DNA of 7,816 nucleotides from Bacteroides sp. (GTDB lineage: Bacteria > Bacteroidota > Bacteroidia > Bacteroidales > Bacteroidaceae): the NCBI GenBank assembly GCA_021204375.1, contig JAJPZL010000197.1:9993-17808 (forward strand), given 5' to 3'. The translations under genes were made by a program, and so were the position numbers. The notes under the pieces are model-generated. The model was not told where the DNA came from. It saw only the letters and a list, made by a program, of their open reading frames with translations, and did not search any database. Shown one piece after another: positions 5,922 through 7,816 of the stretch (positions are counted from its first letter, which is position 1; the number at the start of each line of letters is the position of its first letter).

Positions 5922-6767
5922 ATGGGTAAAGGAATAGCGGTTGTGACCGGCGCTGCCGGTGGGATAGGAACGGAGATTGTCCGGGCAGTAGTGCTGGCCG
6001 GGTATAAAACCATTATGGCTTGTCAGAGTGTGGAAAAGGGAATGCAAAAGCGGGATTTGCTGGTCCGGGAAACCGGTAATCCTCAGATCGAGGTTTTGTG
6101 GCTGGATCTGGCTTCGCTGGCATCGGTCGTGGAATTTACGGAAGAGATTGCCGGGAGAGGAGAAACGGTAGATTTACTGATGAATAATGCCGGAACGATG
6201 TGTCCTGCACTTACAACTACGGAAAGAGATATAGAGGGTACGGTATGTGTAAATTATGTAGGGCCGTGGTTACTTACGCAACGATTAGTGCCTTTGATGG
6301 GGGCGGGAAGCCGTATTATGAATATGGTATCCTGTACTTTCCCGTTGGGGCGGGTGGATATGCCCCGTTTTTTTACCCATGGCAGAAAGGGAGGATTCAG
6401 GAAGCTTTCGGTGTATAGCAATACCAAGCTGGCTTTGGTGCTGTTTACTATGGAACTGGCTGAAAGACTCGCTGAAAAGGGGATTACAGTGAATGCGGCG
6501 GATCCGGGAATTGTATCTACCGATATGATCACCATACACCGATGGTATGACCCACTGGCCGATCTCTTTTTCAGGCCCTTCATCCGGACGCCCCGCAAAG
6601 GGGCTGCTACGGCTGTGGGGCTTTTGCTGGAAGAGAGGTATGCCGGGGTATCTGGTAAGGTTTGGGCAGGGGATTACCCAAGTAATATATCTTCCCGATA
6701 TGTAGAGAATGGTTTACAAAAGCAGTTGTGGGAAGAGACAGAGAAATTACTCAGGGATCTGCTCTGA
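5922..6767 (+). CDS. Short-chain dehydrogenase/reductase (SDR) paired with 5-alpha-reductase
   Basis: A cytoplasmic NAD(P)-dependent oxidoreductase of the classical SDR fold, 281 residues, closest in style to retinol dehydrogenase or protochlorophyllide reductase-like members. Motifs: TGAAGGIG (9-16, cofactor loop), LDLASL (61-66, where Asp contacts the adenine ring), NNAG (88-91), N111, catalytic S137, Y165 and K169 in YSNTK, and PG at 195-196. The insert between Ser and Tyr (about 138-164, rich in Arg/Lys/Phe) is longer than in minimal SDRs, as in the retinol dehydrogenase group. GGGAGGA (5915-5921) directly abuts the ATG, closer than an ideal Shine-Dalgarno. With the reductase 12 bp upstream, it probably acts on a carbonyl or hydroxyl of the same substrate, for example at C3 of a steroid. 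The exact reaction is inference. Confidence 0.9.
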   Translation: MGKGIAVVTGAAGGIGTEIVRAVVLAGYKTIMACQSVEKGMQKRDLLVRETGNPQIEVLWLDLASLASVVEFTEEIAGRGETVDLLMNNAGTMCPALTTTERDIEGTVCVNYVGPWLLTQRLVPLMGAGSRIMNMVSCTFPLGRVDMPRFFTHGRKGGFRKLSVYSNTKLALVLFTMELAERLAEKGITVNAADPGIVSTDMITIHRWYDPLADLFFRPFIRTPRKGAATAVGLLLEERYAGVSGKVWAGDYPSNISSRYVENGLQKQLWEETEKLLRDLL

Positions 6768-6782
6768 ATGGAAAGGAATAAA

Positions 6783-6820
6783 AAAAAGGTTGCCTCTGCA
6801 TAAGTGTCGGCAACCTTTTT
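6783..6820. terminator. Bidirectional terminator between SDR operon and pfkA
   Basis: AAAAAGGTTGCC (6783-6794) pairs perfectly with GGCAACCTTTTT (6809-6820) around a 14-base loop. The A run on one side and T run on the other give a U-tract to transcripts from either direction. That suits the convergent ends of the SDR gene (stop 6767) and pfkA (stop 6844-6846). Confidence 0.85.
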
Positions 6821-6843
6821 GGTATAAAGTCTCTTTTCTCTGT

Positions 6844-7816
6844 TTAGATAGAGAGTGTATTGAGTACATGTACCAGTTCCTGGTCGATCGGCTTATCGTT
6901 CTTGATCGCTTTGTTGATCGGTACATAGACGATCTGGTTGTTAACAATTCCGATCATTACGTTGCGTTGTCCTTCCATAATGGTATCGATAGCGGCTATT
7001 CCCAGGCGGCTGGCCAGGATACGGTCATTAGCTGTAGGGCGTCCTCCGCGTTGCAGGTGGCCTAAAATAGATACCCGTACATCGTACTGGGGGTATTCGT
7101 TCTTTACACGTTCTGCATAGCGCATGACTCCTCCGGTGAGTTCGCTCTCGGCTACCAGTACAATACTACTGTTCTTAGATTTGCGGAAACCATTTTCAAT
7201 AAATTCCTGGAGTTGGTCGGCTTCGGTACTGAATTCCGGGATAATGGCTGCTTCCGCACCGGCGGCAATGGCGCCGTTCAGTGCCAGGAACCCGGCATCA
7301 CGACCCATTACTTCGATAAAGAAGAGGCGTTCGTGAGAGGTGGCGGTATCGCGTATCTTGTCTACTGCTTCCATGATGGTATTCAGGGCAGTATCGTATC
7401 CGATGGTGGTATCTGTTCCATAGAGGTCATTGTCAATCGTACCGGGTAATCCGACACAAGGAATATCATATTCCTGGGCGAAGATGCGGGCTCCGGTTAG
7501 TGATCCGTCCCCACCGATAACTACGAGGGCTTCGATCCCTTCCCGCTGCATGGTCTCATAGGCTATTTTACGTCCCTCTACGGTGGTAAACTCCTGGCAG
7601 CGGGCCGTTTTGAGGATGGTACCGCCCATCTGTACGATATTACTTACGTTCTGGCTTTTAAATTCCTGTATCTCGCCGGCGATAAGTCCTTTATAACCTC
7701 TGTATATTCCTTTCACCTGAATTCCGTTGTATATAGCTGCACGCGTTACCGCACGGATCGCCGCATTCATTCCCGGTGCATCTCCTCCTGAGGTGAGTAC
7801 ACCTATACATTTAACT
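6844..7816 (-). CDS. pfkA: ATP-dependent 6-phosphofructokinase, N-terminus cut by window edge
   Basis: Phosphorylates fructose 6-phosphate to fructose 1,6-bisphosphate, the committed step of glycolysis, in the cytoplasm, normally as a tetramer. The visible 323 residues start [19 protein letters not shown], so only about three residues and the start codon lie beyond 7816. The ATG at 7770 is internal, since conserved residues precede it. Motifs in order: [11 protein letters not shown] (ATP), GGDGS (Mg/ATP), PGTIDND (catalytic Asp), MGRDAG (fructose 6-phosphate), ESELTGG and HLQRGG (substrate). This fits group A bacterial ATP-PFK; GGDGS favours ATP over pyrophosphate use. The frame is intact to TAA at 6844-6846, in contrast to the decayed genes on the left. 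Its promoter lies outside the window. Confidence 0.97.
   Translation of the reverse strand, partial: VKCIGVLTSGGDAPGMNAAIRAVTRAAIYNGIQVKGIYRGYKGLIAGEIQEFKSQNVSNIVQMGGTILKTARCQEFTTVEGRKIAYETMQREGIEALVVIGGDGSLTGARIFAQEYDIPCVGLPGTIDNDLYGTDTTIGYDTALNTIMEAVDKIRDTATSHERLFFIEVMGRDAGFLALNGAIAAGAEAAIIPEFSTEADQLQEFIENGFRKSKNSSIVLVAESELTGGVMRYAERVKNEYPQYDVRVSILGHLQRGGRPTANDRILASRLGIAAIDTIMEGQRNVMIGIVNNQIVYVPINKAIKNDKPIDQELVHVLNTLSI

Noticed and set aside
6254..6598. Minus-strand ORF of 114 codons within the SDR gene
   Set aside because: It is a shadow of the SDR, whose catalytic motifs are clear on the plus strand.

Overview
The window looks like a chromosomal segment of a Bacteroidales bacterium, probably a gut-type genus near Parabacteroides or Bacteroides. 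Three things point there: PfkA and the M48 lipoprotein read very like Bacteroidales homologues as I remember them; the putative promoters carry the Bacteroidota -7 element TAnnTTTG; and the insertion sequence is an IS3-type element of a kind common in that order. No database search was possible, so the genus is an inference.

Layout, left to right. Positions 1-431 hold no gene. They carry a strong terminator hairpin (31-70) and then a dense set of inverted repeats and tetraloop hairpins (88-401) that looks like nested REP-type intergenic elements. Positions 432-2347 (minus) are a decayed DNA2/NAM7 (IGHMBP2-like) superfamily 1 helicase with two in-frame stops and one frameshift. Divergent from it, 2458-3258 (plus) is an M48 metalloprotease lipoprotein gene with a premature amber codon that separates the lipoprotein signal from the catalytic domain. 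Positions 3301 to about 4837 are a wrecked IS3-family element: orfA and orfB are recognisable, but broken at several poly-A runs and by an in-frame TAG near the end of orfB.

The right flank of the IS (4629-5147, non-coding) is unusually structured. It holds two GC-rich hairpins, an 18-bp perfect palindrome, a run of roughly 32-bp spaced GTCAAC repeats, and an 82-bp dyad built from four copies of a 22-bp module. This leads into a two-gene operon that appears intact: a 3-oxo-5-alpha-steroid 4-dehydrogenase (steroid 5-alpha-reductase family) at 5148-5909 and a classical short-chain dehydrogenase/reductase at 5922-6767, 12 bp apart. Together they suggest reductive transformation of a steroid-like or other lipid substrate: an enone reductase at the membrane plus a partner carbonyl/alcohol oxidoreductase. 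A bidirectional terminator (6783-6820) separates this operon from the convergent pfkA (6844 to beyond the right edge), a glycolytic phosphofructokinase whose first few residues lie outside the window.

Two themes stand out. The left two thirds are a zone of gene decay in which most substitution lesions fit coding-strand C-to-T changes, and most IS frameshifts fall in runs of six or seven A. The right third is a conserved-looking reductase/SDR operon preceded by a symmetric repeat array that may be its control region.
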